A stretch of 64,000 nucleotides of DNA from Thalassotalea_H sp040779345 (GCA_040779345.1 JBFONU010000001.1:496001-560000); one strand, 5' to 3'. Positions 1 through 9,678 are shown, counted from the first letter of the stretch. Translations and numbers: made by a program. Notes: a model not told the origin generated them from the letters alone.

Positions 1-1150
1 TTTCTTTAATAATATTAGCGTTGTTAGCTAAAAGTAATATCCCATTTAAAGAGCCTACCCATAATTTCCCTTTATTATCTACTAGCAAACCATATAAATA
101 ATTGTTAAATTCATGAGGATTTAAATTACTGTAATTGTGCGATTTAAAGGTGTCATTTAAAGGGTTTATTGATTTAAGTCCATCATCGGTAGCTACCCAG
201 ATATGTGAATCGCTCGCTACTGCGATGTTACGAGCTAACAATGTATTATCTTTTGAATCAGTTAGTGAATATTTATCTCTTAATGAATAGTTTTTATCTA
301 AGACATAGACACCTGTATTCGTTGCTAACCAATACTCCTCGTCAATTAATACAATCTTAAATATTTGTGTTGTTTTTGCACCTATTTCTTCTTGAACTTG
401 TTTATGGAGCGAATTATCTAAGGATAAGTTTTTATTAGTAATGTAAAAACCATTGTCATAATTGCTAAACCAATATTTTCCGTTTTTATCGTGAAAAATA
501 CTTTTGATTTCTTGTAAGTGTATTGATGAGCTGTTACTTGGTTTTCTTATTTTGGTTCTGACAAACTGTAACGTGTCGTTACTGGTGTCTAGCTTGTGTA
601 AGCCCTTTGCAGTTGAAACCCAAAGGTTATTATTTGTTTCTTTTCTTTTCTCTTCTTCAACTGTTTCTTTGAGTCTATCTTCGTAGATATCCCAAATTAC
701 ATTATCTAAAAGGGAGTTTTCATTACTCGGTTCAAAAATAAAGTTATCAAAATTATCGAGGAGTTTATTGTATTTACTCAAGCCATTTTGAGTACCTACC
801 CAAATATTACCTTCTCTATCTTTAAATAACTTCCTCACATAGTTGTCGGCCAATGAATGAGCATCCAGAATATTACTACGGTAATATTTAAATTTTGCGC
901 CGTCGTATTTGTTTAAGCCATCTTGCGTAGCAATCCAAATAAATCCGTCATCATCTTGAATAATATCAAAGACATAGCTTTGAGAAAGGCCATCTTTAGC
1001 GGTAATGTGTTTAAATTTGAGGTTTTCATTAAAAGTGGTCGGTAAGGCATGAGAATAATTGCCAATGGCTATCGAAAGAAAAAAGAATAGCGGTAATAAA
1101 ATCGGCGATTTTCGAAATGAAAATATCGGGCTAATTAACTGCAATTGCAC
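1..1150 (-). CDS. Two-component-type beta-propeller sensor protein, N-terminal part (runs off left edge)
   Basis: About 383 residues are visible; the gene continues beyond base 1. The start is read as GTG at 1150, preceded by AAGCAGG eight bases upstream; no ATG fits. A signal peptide follows (hydrophobic PILLPLFFFLSIAIG, then cleavage near SHA). The mature part begins FKHITAKDGLSQ and then shows a repeated blade motif: IWIATQDGLN, IWVGTQNGLS, LWVSTAKGLH, YWLATNTGVY, IWVATDDGLK, LWVGS. This is the Reg_prop (two-component regulator propeller) repeat, which forms the periplasmic sensor of large hybrid histidine kinases or GGDEF proteins. The output domain lies outside the window, so kinase versus cyclase cannot be told. 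It stands alone, 145 bases from the neighbouring peptidase gene on the same strand. Confidence 0.85.
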   Translation of the reverse strand, partial: MQLQLISPIFSFRKSPILLPLFFFLSIAIGNYSHALPTTFNENLKFKHITAKDGLSQSYVFDIIQDDDGFIWIATQDGLNKYDGAKFKYYRSNILDAHSLADNYVRKLFKDREGNIWVGTQNGLSKYNKLLDNFDNFIFEPSNENSLLDNVIWDIYEDRLKETVEEEKRKETNNNLWVSTAKGLHKLDTSNDTLQFVRTKIRKPSNSSSIHLQEIKSIFHDKNGKYWFSNYDNGFYITNKNLSLDNSLHKQVQEEIGAKTTQIFKIVLIDEEYWLATNTGVYVLDKNYSLRDKYSLTDSKDNTLLARNIAVASDSHIWVATDDGLKSINPLNDTFKSHNYSNLNPHEFNNYLYGLLVDNKGKLWVGSLNGILLLANNANIIKE

Positions 1151-1295
1151 AAATACGACCTGCTTAAAATATTATTATTATTGGCTAAGCCACTATTACA
1201 AAGGATGGTGGCTCTTAAGTCAACTTATTCACTATAAAGCGAGTGGTAGCTCTCGGTTATCATCGAATAAATTGTTTAATATCATATCGGCAACG

Positions 1296-4091
1296 TTAGT
1301 ATTTTATTGAGCAATTTCTTAGAGTTATTTGTAAAGGTGATTTGTCAGCGTTGTGTATATCGTTATTTAGTTTACTTGCTGTTTGTTTTATCGACATTAA
1401 ACAAAATCTATCTGTGGGAGTTTCAGCATCACTAATTGTGGTAAGTAAATAATGCGCAATATCTTTTTTTGAAAGGGAGAGAATAGTGTCTATCAACTGT
1501 TTCTTTTGATCAAAGTCGGTTTCTTTATTACAAATTGCGGTCCAAAAACGTTGGCTTTTTATGCGTAAACTGGTGTCTTTTTCTTGTAGTTGGCTTGCAA
1601 GACCATGCTGAAGGTGCTGCCATTCTTCTTCAGGCATTTGTTCAACCACACTATGGCAATGATGAATAAATTCATCCATCGCCTGCGCTAAATGTTCAGC
1701 ATCATAATTAGGAGACTGAATATAAAACGCAATCCCAGGGTAGCGATTAATCGGTACAAATCCAACACCAACTAAATAACCATATTGCTTCTCTGTGCGC
1801 ATTTCGTGAAAAAACTGCGGAGATAATATTTGACTGGCGATCATTGTTTTGGCAATTGTTGCTAACGACCTTTCTGCCATTGGATAATAGAGTACACAGG
1901 CATGGTCGTGTTCGGGAAGGTAAAGAGGGTATGAAATGTTACCTTTATCGCGAATATCTAATACAGGAATTCTGGCCTGATTACTTTTATCGTATTGGCC
2001 TTCAAATGCTTTTTTAATGATGGCTTGAATGGCTAGTGCATCTTCTTTTCGCCAGTTGCCATGAACTAGCACATCTAAGGTGATTCTGTTAAAAATAGTA
2101 TGACAAAAGGCATTAAAATCTGAGTAATCAACACTTTTTAAGGCTTGTGCTAATTCGATTGCACTCGGGTTTTTGGGTTGCATCGTTGAGCTGAGTGCTG
2201 AAAACAATTGCGAGATAGACTTACTATTATCGGAGTTTTCCCAATGATTGATCAATTGCTGTTTGAGTAAATTGAAAGTCTCTTGTGAGAAGGTAAACTT
2301 CTGTAATTCAGCTAATAATTGTTCTAGTAGTATTCCTTGTTTTTCACTGACTCCTGAGAGTTGAAGTGTGAGTCCACCTTGATGTGAATATAAATGATAG
2401 TGAATGCCCGCTAACTCTGCATCATAATGTTGTTCAATAACTGACTCTGAATACAAGTCTACAAACAGACGAGTAGTGGCTATATTGGTTACATTATCAA
2501 GGGTTACTGGGCTGTCTATGCCAATGTAAATATAGCCTTTTGGCACATTAAACGTATGATCTTGCTTAAACCAAAAATTCAAGCCATTTTCTTGTGCTAT
2601 TAACACAGGTATTAACGTGCGGTCGTCTTGTTTTGTGCGATACACTGTAGGATTTTCTACAATGTAATTGTTTTCTGGGGGAAGGGCGAGATCACTCGTA
2701 TCGATACAGTGTTGCCAATGTGCTATTTGTTTGTCTGATATTTTTTCTATTTGGTAGGGTACTTGATACCAACGGCTTGTTTTATCTGTGGTGATATTTT
2801 GGTTGACTAAGATAGTTCGCATATTATCAGGGGTTAAATATTCGAGTAGCTCGGTTAATTTTTGTTGATTAAATTTATCCATGACATAGTCACCAAAAAT
2901 ATAATCATCCGTTGGATAGTGTTGCATGTTGATCACTAATTGACTGACGGAGTCGAGAGGTTTCATTTTTTCATGATAATAAAAAGCAAGCCCTGCAATA
3001 GCTTTTTTTTCTTGGTAATAATACTCGGCTAATTTTCCCTGCTTTAACAATGATAGGTATGAAAATATTATTGCAATAATTTCTTCCACATGATTAATTC
3101 CGAGCGCTGACAGCCTGATACTTATGTTGAAATCTTTAAAATTGTAGCCATTCACCCCTGAGCCTGCCGTTAATCCCAACGCCCATTGTTTTTTCTTTAA
3201 TAATGATAAAATACTGTTGGGCCCTTCATGCCCAAGTAAATAAGAGATAAGAGATTCAGGTTTGTCGCGATAATATTCATCAATACTGGGTAAAGCAAAG
3301 CTGACAATGAGTTGACGGTCATTTTTTACGGGTTTTACCTGAATATTTATTTTCTGGTGTTGAGGAAGGTACAGTGGAACATTGGGTTTAAACTCGGTAA
3401 TGTTACGGTCTGAGACATCATTGAACTTTTCAGTAGCCAATGCTTTCAACGTATCGATATCTTGTGGACCTTCTAATACTAAGGTCATCGCTTTAGCAAC
3501 ATAATGGGTGATGAAAAAGTTTTCTACTTCATCGCGTAAATTTTTATCTGGACGATCTGACAGCGTTTCGGTATTTCCTACTGAAAATTTTGCAAAAGGG
3601 TGATCTGGGTTGATAGTTTCTTTATGAACATCATATAAGCGCCTAATATCATCTTTAAGTTTAAGTTTAAATTCAGCGTCAATATTTTTACGCTCTTTAT
3701 TAACAAACTCTTCAGAAAGTAAAGGGGCGATAAAGAACTGGCTAAATCTATCTAAAGCAGGTTCAAAGTGTTGATGATGAATATCGAAAAAGAAACAGGT
3801 GTGCTCGGTAGCTGTCCATGCATTGTTATTTCCGCCATATTGGCTGATATATTTTTGATATTCACTGCCGTCAGGGTACTTTTTTGTGCCTAGAAATAAC
3901 ATATGCTCTAAAAAGTGAGCAAGGCCTTGCCTATCAAGGGGATCACTAAAGTGGCCAACATTGACTGCTAGCGCGGCGGCAGACTTTTGTGTTTCTTTAT
4001 TGTGAACGAGCAACACTCTTAAGCCATTATTAAGTGTGAAAGGGTGGTAGTGTTTTAGATCATTCGGGCTCTGTTTCAACACACGCTCCAT
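1296..4091 (-). CDS. M16 family zinc metallopeptidase (pitrilysin/insulinase-like)
   Basis: 931 residues. The inverted zinc-binding motif HxxEH is present as HFLEH at residues 59-63, and the third ligand is probably E140 in NIDAEF; the 81-residue spacing matches pitrilysin. Length and full four-domain extent fit the pitrilysin/insulysin subfamily (E. coli ptrA is about 960), with catalytic first half and non-catalytic second half. Unlike E. coli protease III there is no signal peptide: the protein starts MERVLKQSPND, so a cytoplasmic oligopeptidase is inferred. Such enzymes cleave peptides below about 50 residues inside a closed chamber. The ATG at 4091 sits beside an inverted repeat (4093-4117) that would fold in the mRNA leader. 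Whether it is the ortholog of ptrA or a paralog cannot be settled here. Confidence 0.9.
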   Translation of the reverse strand: MERVLKQSPNDLKHYHPFTLNNGLRVLLVHNKETQKSAAALAVNVGHFSDPLDRQGLAHFLEHMLFLGTKKYPDGSEYQKYISQYGGNNNAWTATEHTCFFFDIHHQHFEPALDRFSQFFIAPLLSEEFVNKERKNIDAEFKLKLKDDIRRLYDVHKETINPDHPFAKFSVGNTETLSDRPDKNLRDEVENFFITHYVAKAMTLVLEGPQDIDTLKALATEKFNDVSDRNITEFKPNVPLYLPQHQKINIQVKPVKNDRQLIVSFALPSIDEYYRDKPESLISYLLGHEGPNSILSLLKKKQWALGLTAGSGVNGYNFKDFNISIRLSALGINHVEEIIAIIFSYLSLLKQGKLAEYYYQEKKAIAGLAFYYHEKMKPLDSVSQLVINMQHYPTDDYIFGDYVMDKFNQQKLTELLEYLTPDNMRTILVNQNITTDKTSRWYQVPYQIEKISDKQIAHWQHCIDTSDLALPPENNYIVENPTVYRTKQDDRTLIPVLIAQENGLNFWFKQDHTFNVPKGYIYIGIDSPVTLDNVTNIATTRLFVDLYSESVIEQHYDAELAGIHYHLYSHQGGLTLQLSGVSEKQGILLEQLLAELQKFTFSQETFNLLKQQLINHWENSDNSKSISQLFSALSSTMQPKNPSAIELAQALKSVDYSDFNAFCHTIFNRITLDVLVHGNWRKEDALAIQAIIKKAFEGQYDKSNQARIPVLDIRDKGNISYPLYLPEHDHACVLYYPMAERSLATIAKTMIASQILSPQFFHEMRTEKQYGYLVGVGFVPINRYPGIAFYIQSPNYDAEHLAQAMDEFIHHCHSVVEQMPEEEWQHLQHGLASQLQEKDTSLRIKSQRFWTAICNKETDFDQKKQLIDTILSLSKKDIAHYLLTTISDAETPTDRFCLMSIKQTASKLNNDIHNADKSPLQITLRNCSIKY

Positions 4092-4092
4092 C

Positions 4093-4117
4093 AGATACTT
4101 TGATGATATAAGTATCT
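4093..4117 (-). promoter_or_regulatory. Stem-loop in leader of the M16 peptidase gene
   Basis: AGATACTT at 4093-4100 and AAGTATCT at 4110-4117 form a perfect 8-bp inverted repeat with a 9-base loop. In the minus-strand transcript the stem ends one base before the ATG and would cover the place where a ribosome binding site should lie. No good Shine-Dalgarno sequence is visible otherwise. A role in translation control is inference. Confidence 0.4.
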
Positions 4118-4268
4118 AAAATATTATAATTGTTATACTTCTAAATTACCCTATGGAATAAGGTGAGTCTATTTTATTCTTAACTGATGTTATAACAATT
4201 CTAAAGATTCCTTTACTATAGCCGCAAATAACCACTCCATTATAATTTTTTAGCATTGCGGTATTAAT

Positions 4269-4766
4269 ATGCAGATCTATATCATGCGCCATGGCCAGGC
4301 AAATCCTACGGGTTCAATTGACCATTTACGTGAATTAACTTCAAAGGGATATCAAGAAGCAAAGGCAATTGGGCATTGGTTCAATGATTCAGGTATTTGT
4401 TTATCGCAAATATTTGTGAGCCCTTTTATTCGTGCACAGCAAACAGCTAACACAGTATTAGGTGAATTCAGCCTAGCTGTAAAAAGTCAATCTCTTGATT
4501 TTATTACACCTTCAGATAATGCTGAACGTTTTCATGATTATTTAGACGCAGTTATTGCTAATAACCCTAGTGAGTATACTCATGCCGATCATTTATTAAT
4601 TGTGTCACATATGCCATTAGTAAGTTATTTAGTGGCGGAATTAACCTACGATGCACAATCGCCAATATTTCAAACCGCCGCTATTGCGCATATTGATTAT
4701 GATGTAACAAAAATGAAAGGCCAGTTAGTCAAACTATTTGCTCCAGCCGATTTAGCTGCGATTTAA
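4269..4766 (+). CDS. sixA: Phosphohistidine phosphatase SixA
   Basis: 165 residues, histidine phosphatase (phosphoglycerate mutase-like) fold. The nucleophile motif RHG is at residues 7-9 (MRHGQANP), and the second catalytic histidine is H114 in IVSHMPLVSY. In E. coli SixA removes phosphate from phosphohistidine proteins, notably NPr of the nitrogen phosphotransferase system. The short single-domain length fits SixA rather than other family members. It converges with smrB, with a shared hairpin at the 3' ends. An 11-bp unit (CTGCGATTTAA) containing the stop codon is tandemly duplicated at 4756-4777. The neighbourhood sixA, smrB, prmB, aroC is the order also seen in enterobacteria. Confidence 0.9.
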   Translation: MQIYIMRHGQANPTGSIDHLRELTSKGYQEAKAIGHWFNDSGICLSQIFVSPFIRAQQTANTVLGEFSLAVKSQSLDFITPSDNAERFHDYLDAVIANNPSEYTHADHLLIVSHMPLVSYLVAELTYDAQSPIFQTAAIAHIDYDVTKMKGQLVKLFAPADLAAI

Positions 4767-4784
4767 CTGCGATTTAACTTAGAG

Positions 4785-4817
4785 TAAATTTAATCTTAGT
4801 CTTTAAGATTAAATTTA
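4785..4817. terminator. Bidirectional hairpin between sixA and smrB
   Basis: TAAATTTAATCTTA (4785-4798) and its exact reverse complement (4804-4817) form a 14-bp stem with a 5-base loop. It lies after the sixA stop and overlaps the last codons and stop of convergent smrB. The stem is AT-only apart from one pair, so its strength as a terminator is uncertain. Confidence 0.5.
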
Positions 4818-5341
4818 TCATGTAAATCAACAAGCACTAACAAAGCACCATTGCCTCCCCATTCAAGAGGTGCTTGATGAAAGGCGATTACATCAGGGTG
4901 TTGAACCAGCCAATGTGGTACTTTATTTTTCAGTACTCGCCCGCCTAACCCATGAACAATACAAATACATCGTGCATGTTCTTTTTGACAAGCGTGGAGT
5001 AACGCGGCTATTTCAAGCTTTGCTTGGTGTTGATCTAAACCATGAAGATCAAGAATAAGATCTGGGGCGTACATACCACGTCGCAGGTTTTTGGCCTCAT
5101 AGCTATCGGCATCTTCTCTAACGTATTTAGTGGGTCCTTGAGTGTTGAGATTTGGTTCAAATTCGTCTGAAAAAAAGAAACTCGCTTGTTGTTGCGCCTT
5201 TTTCTCATTATGGCTGATACTTTTAGGCTTGATTGTTTTTTTTACGGGGGCAATTTTGTCTTGCACGATAGGTTTTATTTTACCGACAGCTTCTTTAAAT
5301 AGCTGTTTTTCGTGTTTTGATAGAAGATCTTTCATTTTCAT
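4796..5341 (-). CDS. smrB: Ribosome rescue endonuclease SmrB
   Basis: 181 residues. A basic N-terminal extension (1-90) is followed by a C-terminal Smr domain with DLHG at 98-101 and HGLGG at 130-134, the two signature motifs of Smr nucleases. In E. coli SmrB is recruited to collided ribosomes and cuts the mRNA between them, feeding the broken message to tmRNA rescue; ssrA and smpB are also in this window (56352-57296). The gene is transcribed divergently from prmB, as in E. coli. Two ATGs (5341 and 5335) are possible starts; neither has a strong ribosome site. Confidence 0.9.
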   Translation of the reverse strand: MKMKDLLSKHEKQLFKEAVGKIKPIVQDKIAPVKKTIKPKSISHNEKKAQQQASFFFSDEFEPNLNTQGPTKYVREDADSYEAKNLRRGMYAPDLILDLHGLDQHQAKLEIAALLHACQKEHARCICIVHGLGGRVLKNKVPHWLVQHPDVIAFHQAPLEWGGNGALLVLVDLHDKFNLKD

Positions 5342-5429
5342 ATGCGCAGTCTAAAAATTTACCTGTACAATGACAAGATAAAACCGCTTTATATTTAAAT
5401 TTTATGATACTCGAATCAAGAGGTGTTGC

Positions 5430-6371
5430 GTGAGTACTCTTCAAACAACAGAAATTTCTGAGCAATTACATACCGTCGCCGATTATATTCGCTATGCGGC
5501 GAGTGAGTTTAACCGAGCTGATTTATTTTTTGGCCACGGGCATGATAATGCTTGGGATGAAGCAATAACATTGATGATGTACTTGCTTCATTTACCGGAT
5601 CAGTTAACTGAACACATTATGCAATGCCGGTTAACACAAGATGAAAAAACTCAAGCATTAGCGATTATACATCGCCGTATTACTGAGCAGATCCCCGCAG
5701 CTTACATTACTCATCAGGCTTATTTTGCCGAACTGCCTTTTTATGTTGATGAACGAGTGCTGGTGCCACGCTCTCCGATTGGAGAATGGATTGAAAAACG
5801 TTTTTTCCCGCTGATTGAGAATGACAAGCCAGTGAATCGAATTCTTGATTTATGCACGGGCAGTGGTTGTATTGCAATTGCCTGTGCGAGTTATTTTCCA
5901 GAGGCGGAAGTGGATGCGGTTGATTTATCTGTTGATGCGTTAAATGTTGCCCAAATAAATATTGAAAACCATGGACTAACAGAACAAGTTATTCCAATTC
6001 AGTCTGATGTTTTTTCTGGGATTGTCGGGCAAAAATATGATTTAATTGTCAGTAATCCTCCTTATGTTGATCAAGAAGACGTAGACAACCTACCAGTGGA
6101 ATTTAAGCATGAGCCTGAAATGGGCTTGGGCAGTGGTGCTGATGGTTTAGATATTGTTCGTCAAATTTTAGCTCAGGCTGCTGATTATTTGAATGACGAC
6201 GGTATTATTATTTGTGAAGTGGGTAATTCTCAAATTCATGTAGAGGCGTTATATCCAGAAGTGAACTTTCAATGGTTAACTTTTGAGCGGGGTGGTCATG
6301 GAGTGTTTATGCTAACGAAGCAGCAGTTAGTTAAGTTTTTAGCCATTTTTAAACAGCGAGTGAAAAGTTAG
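5430..6371 (+). CDS. prmB: 50S ribosomal protein L3 glutamine methyltransferase
   Basis: 313 residues. Class I SAM-dependent methyltransferase: SAM-binding loop LDLCTGSGC at 139-147 and the catalytic NPPY motif at 209-212, which binds the glutamine side chain. PrmB methylates a glutamine of ribosomal protein L3 (Q150 in E. coli) during 50S assembly. Position between smrB and aroC separates it from its paralog PrmC/HemK, which normally sits with prfA. The start is GTG at 5430, supported by AAGAGG six bases upstream. aroC follows after 18 bases, so the two are probably co-transcribed. Confidence 0.93.
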   Translation: MSTLQTTEISEQLHTVADYIRYAASEFNRADLFFGHGHDNAWDEAITLMMYLLHLPDQLTEHIMQCRLTQDEKTQALAIIHRRITEQIPAAYITHQAYFAELPFYVDERVLVPRSPIGEWIEKRFFPLIENDKPVNRILDLCTGSGCIAIACASYFPEAEVDAVDLSVDALNVAQINIENHGLTEQVIPIQSDVFSGIVGQKYDLIVSNPPYVDQEDVDNLPVEFKHEPEMGLGSGADGLDIVRQILAQAADYLNDDGIIICEVGNSQIHVEALYPEVNFQWLTFERGGHGVFMLTKQQLVKFLAIFKQRVKS

Positions 6372-6389
6372 TTATGTTGAGTAAAAAAT

Positions 6390-7481
6390 ATGTCAGGTAA
6401 TACATTCGGTAAATTATTTACAGTTACATCGTTTGGCGAAAGCCACGGCTTAGGCTTGGGCGCAATTATCGATGGTTGTCCGCCAGGTATCACGTTATCA
6501 GAAGCGGATCTTCAACATGATTTAGACCGAAGAAGACCAGGCACGTCACGTTATACCACCGCAAGAAGAGAGCCCGATCAAGTAAAAATCATGTCGGGTG
6601 TTTTTGAAGGAAAGACCACAGGAACCCCGATTGGTTTATTGATTGAAAACACAGATCAACGCTCTAAAGATTACGGCAATATCGCGCAAAGCTTTCGTCC
6701 CGGTCATGCTGATTATACGTATTGGCAAAAATATGGCTTACGTGATCACCGAGGTGGTGGCCGTTCTTCTGCTAGAGAAACTGCAATGAGAGTGGCAGCA
6801 GGAGCAGTTGCTAAAAAATATTTGAAAGAAAAGTTTGGTATTACTATTCAAGCTTGTGTTACGCAAATTGGTGATGTCAGTGCAGAAACGATAAATTGGG
6901 ATATTGTAGAAGATAACCCCTTCTTTTTCCCCGATGAAGCTAAATTAGAACAACTGGATGAATTGCTGCGCGGTATTATTCGTCAAAAAGACTCTATCGG
7001 TGCCAAAGTAACTGTTGTAGCTAATAATGTGCCAGTTGGTTTAGGTGAGCCTATTTTTGACCGTTTAGATGCTGAAATTGCTCATGGCTTAATGAGCATT
7101 AATGCTGTGAAAGGTGTAGAAATTGGTGATGGCTTTAACGTAGTGAATCAAAAGGGATCTGAGCACCGTGATGAATTAACGCCGGATGGTTTTAGTTCAA
7201 ATCATGCTGGTGGTATTTTAGGTGGTATATCCTCAGGGCAGCCGATTGTTGCTCATATTGCGATGAAGCCAACATCAAGTATTGGCGTCAGTGGTAAAAC
7301 GGTCGATTTAAAAGGTGAGCCAACGGATATCATTACTAAAGGTCGTCATGATCCGTGTGTCGGTATTCGTGCAGTACCTATTGCAGAAGCAATGTTGGCG
7401 CTAACTTTAGTTGATCATTATTTACGCCATCGTGCTCAAAATGCTGATGTTAACTGCATCACTCCTGACATTTCAAGCTAA
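6390..7481 (+). CDS. aroC: Chorismate synthase
   Basis: 363 residues, close to the 361 of E. coli. It converts 5-enolpyruvylshikimate 3-phosphate to chorismate, last step of the shikimate pathway, using reduced FMN. Signature stretches are SFGESHG near residue 14, DHRGGGRSSARETA around 120-135 (FMN and substrate contacts) and GRHDPCV near 310. It follows prmB closely. A hairpin downstream probably ends the transcript. Confidence 0.97.
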   Translation: MSGNTFGKLFTVTSFGESHGLGLGAIIDGCPPGITLSEADLQHDLDRRRPGTSRYTTARREPDQVKIMSGVFEGKTTGTPIGLLIENTDQRSKDYGNIAQSFRPGHADYTYWQKYGLRDHRGGGRSSARETAMRVAAGAVAKKYLKEKFGITIQACVTQIGDVSAETINWDIVEDNPFFFPDEAKLEQLDELLRGIIRQKDSIGAKVTVVANNVPVGLGEPIFDRLDAEIAHGLMSINAVKGVEIGDGFNVVNQKGSEHRDELTPDGFSSNHAGGILGGISSGQPIVAHIAMKPTSSIGVSGKTVDLKGEPTDIITKGRHDPCVGIRAVPIAEAMLALTLVDHYLRHRAQNADVNCITPDISS

Positions 7482-7493
7482 CCTATTGAAGTT

Positions 7494-7548
7494 GCCCTTT
7501 TATATTTCCTGTTTATTAACAGACAAAAATAAAAGGGCTTGCCTTTCT
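7494..7548 (+). terminator. Probable terminator after aroC
   Basis: GCCCTTTTAT (7494-7503) pairs with ATAAAAGGGC (7529-7538), followed by a pyrimidine-rich stretch. The loop is long (25 bases), which weakens the call. Confidence 0.4.
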
Positions 7549-7559
7549 TTCATTAACCA

Positions 7560-8708
7560 ATGAACTCTCCTCTTTTTACTAAATTTTCATTTAGCTATTT
7601 TACTTATTTCAGCATCCTTGGCTTGCTCACGCCTTACCTGTCATTATTTCTAGATGGTAGAGGCTATAACTCGTTAGAAATAGGTGAGATTTTAGCGCTA
7701 TTTACCGCGACTAAAATTGTTGGACCAACTCTATGGGCAATGATGGCCGATAAATCAGGTAAACAATTATCCATTATTCAGCTGGGTTCTGGCTTAGCAC
7801 TATTATCTTTTTCTTTCCTTTTTTGGGTCAGCGGTTTTTGGCCTATTGCATTTGTGTTGGCGGTATTTAGTTTATTTTGGACGGCTATTTTGCCGCAATT
7901 AGAAGTGATGACTATGTCATCTATTCGCCGTAACGCAACAATTTATGCTCGAATTCGTATGTGGGGCAGTGTCGGCTTTATTTTTTTAGCGGTGATTGCC
8001 GGAGAAGTCATTGAGCAATATTCAACGGAGGCTTTTACGTATCTTGGTTGGTTAATTTTATTGTCGTTATTCCTATCGAGCTTATTATTAAAACAACCTA
8101 GAGTGGTGTACCGTAAGCGAGAAGAAAAGCAGTCTATTATTGCAAAACTGCTGGTACCCAGTTTTATCTTTTTCTTTATTTCTGGTGTGTTATTGCAAGT
8201 GAGTTTCGGCCCTTATTATGGCTTTTTTGCGTTATTTTTAAAAAGTTTAGATTACCCTAGTTACGCGGTTGGTTTGTTTATTAGCTTGGGAGTTATTGCT
8301 GAAATAGCCGTTTTTTTTATTGCAGGTCGTTTGTACCAATTTTTTGGCGTAAGAATACTGATTGCCTCTAGTTTGTTTTTAACGGCAATTCGTTGGTATT
8401 TGACTGGACACTTTGCCGATAATGCTTATCTATTATTTTTTACGCAGTTAATCCATGCCGCTAGTTTTGGTCTTTATCACAGCGCATCAATACAGTTTAT
8501 TCAGCAGCATTTTCAAGTAAACCAACAAAACAGAGGGCAAGCTCTATATATCGCTGGTGTTTATGGTATAGGAGGTGCTATTGGTGCTTACTTTGCTGGT
8601 TATTTTTGGGCGGGGGGAGTTGGTGCTAAAGATTCGTATGAGTTTTCGGCGCTTATTTGCATCATAGCAACTGTGTTTGCTTGCTTTATTAGAGTAAAAC
8701 GTAGTTGA
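7560..8708 (+). CDS. MFS transporter of the HcaT (phenylpropionate permease-like) family
   Basis: 382 residues with about 12 hydrophobic segments, matching the MFS_1_like/PPP permease family: N-terminal SYFTYFSILGLLTPYLSLFL, loop 2-3 signature AMMADKSGK, and RMWGSVGFI in TM5. E. coli members are HcaT and YcaD-type transporters. The substrate cannot be read from sequence; HcaT is annotated for 3-phenylpropionate but most marine homologs have no catabolic partners, and none are seen here. It starts 78 bases after aroC, beyond a probable terminator. Confidence 0.85.
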   Translation: MNSPLFTKFSFSYFTYFSILGLLTPYLSLFLDGRGYNSLEIGEILALFTATKIVGPTLWAMMADKSGKQLSIIQLGSGLALLSFSFLFWVSGFWPIAFVLAVFSLFWTAILPQLEVMTMSSIRRNATIYARIRMWGSVGFIFLAVIAGEVIEQYSTEAFTYLGWLILLSLFLSSLLLKQPRVVYRKREEKQSIIAKLLVPSFIFFFISGVLLQVSFGPYYGFFALFLKSLDYPSYAVGLFISLGVIAEIAVFFIAGRLYQFFGVRILIASSLFLTAIRWYLTGHFADNAYLLFFTQLIHAASFGLYHSASIQFIQQHFQVNQQNRGQALYIAGVYGIGGAIGAYFAGYFWAGGVGAKDSYEFSALICIIATVFACFIRVKRS

Positions 8709-8853
8709 TTTGTTGCCCGTATGTAACAGCTTATTGTATATCATTTTCAGCTCAACTATAGTGAATACTTTAATACCGCGTTGTTATATAACTTTGATTG
8801 CTAAATCAATTTATTTAGTGCGTATACTGTACTATCAATCTCTCCTTAGGTGA

Positions 8854-9600
8854 ATGATGAAGTTTATTATATTCTTTGGGGTGCTAGTGAATGGATTTAT
8901 TTCACCTTGTTTTGCACAAAAGCTAACTGTTGGCTTTGAGCCTTTTCCTCCTTTTGTAACCGATGACGGTAAAGGTCTTAGCGTTGATATGTTAAGAGCA
9001 ATAGAAGAAATTTCTGACTTAACTTTCGACATTAAGATCATGACCTACGCACGAGTTAAAAAAGAACTTAAGCATCAGCGATTAGATCTAGCAGGACATA
9101 TTCCTAAGGGGATTGAGGTCACCAGTTTTTATCAATATGCACAAGAATTAAATTGGAGCATATTAACTCACACAGACATGTTTAGCTTAAGTGACAAATA
9201 CCTAAACGTTAACAATCAAAGTGGTGTCAATGTAGCAACTACTGTTGGAAATACCGGCTTTATTGCTGAGTTAATGGGGAAAGCCCCCTCATCGTTTATT
9301 GAAGTGAGCTTATTAAATCAACTTGTTGAAATGCTGCTCAAAGATCGAGTGAAAGTCATTGTTTATGAACGTGCATCGGTAATGACTTTGTTAGAAAATA
9401 AAGGCATTGAAGGTGTTTTATATAAAACGGTGGGTATAACTCCCATTACTCTGGCCGTTCAAAAATCAGCTGACGGCAATAAATTAAAAGAAAAACTGGA
9501 TAGTTTAATCAAAAAAATAGATATTCAAAAAATCTTTGCCAACTACTTTAGATTTAATCAACTAGAAAGTGAAGGCGTTACCAGAATTGAGAATCATTAA
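8854..9600 (+). CDS. Periplasmic solute-binding protein, family 3-like
   Basis: 248 residues with a signal peptide (MMKFIIFFGVLVNGFISPCFA) and then KLTVGFEPFPPFVTDDGKG, the typical opening of SBP_bac_3 (amino-acid binding type) domains. The whole length is one bilobed domain. No permease or ATPase gene is beside it, so it may be an orphan sensor-like binding protein rather than part of an ABC importer; such solo proteins are common in Alteromonadales. AGGTGA precedes the start. It converges with lipA. Confidence 0.75.
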   Translation: MMKFIIFFGVLVNGFISPCFAQKLTVGFEPFPPFVTDDGKGLSVDMLRAIEEISDLTFDIKIMTYARVKKELKHQRLDLAGHIPKGIEVTSFYQYAQELNWSILTHTDMFSLSDKYLNVNNQSGVNVATTVGNTGFIAELMGKAPSSFIEVSLLNQLVEMLLKDRVKVIVYERASVMTLLENKGIEGVLYKTVGITPITLAVQKSADGNKLKEKLDSLIKKIDIQKIFANYFRFNQLESEGVTRIENH

Positions 9601-9678
9601 ACTAGTCAACTAATCGTAGTAATTATTCATTAACAGAGAACCGCTTATTTATAGAGGTCTGTCTATCTGTTATTAGAA

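Noticed and set aside
1059..1310. Plus-strand open frame of 83 codons
   Set aside because: It lies across the start of the propeller gene and a gene-free gap, with no ribosome site and low-complexity protein.
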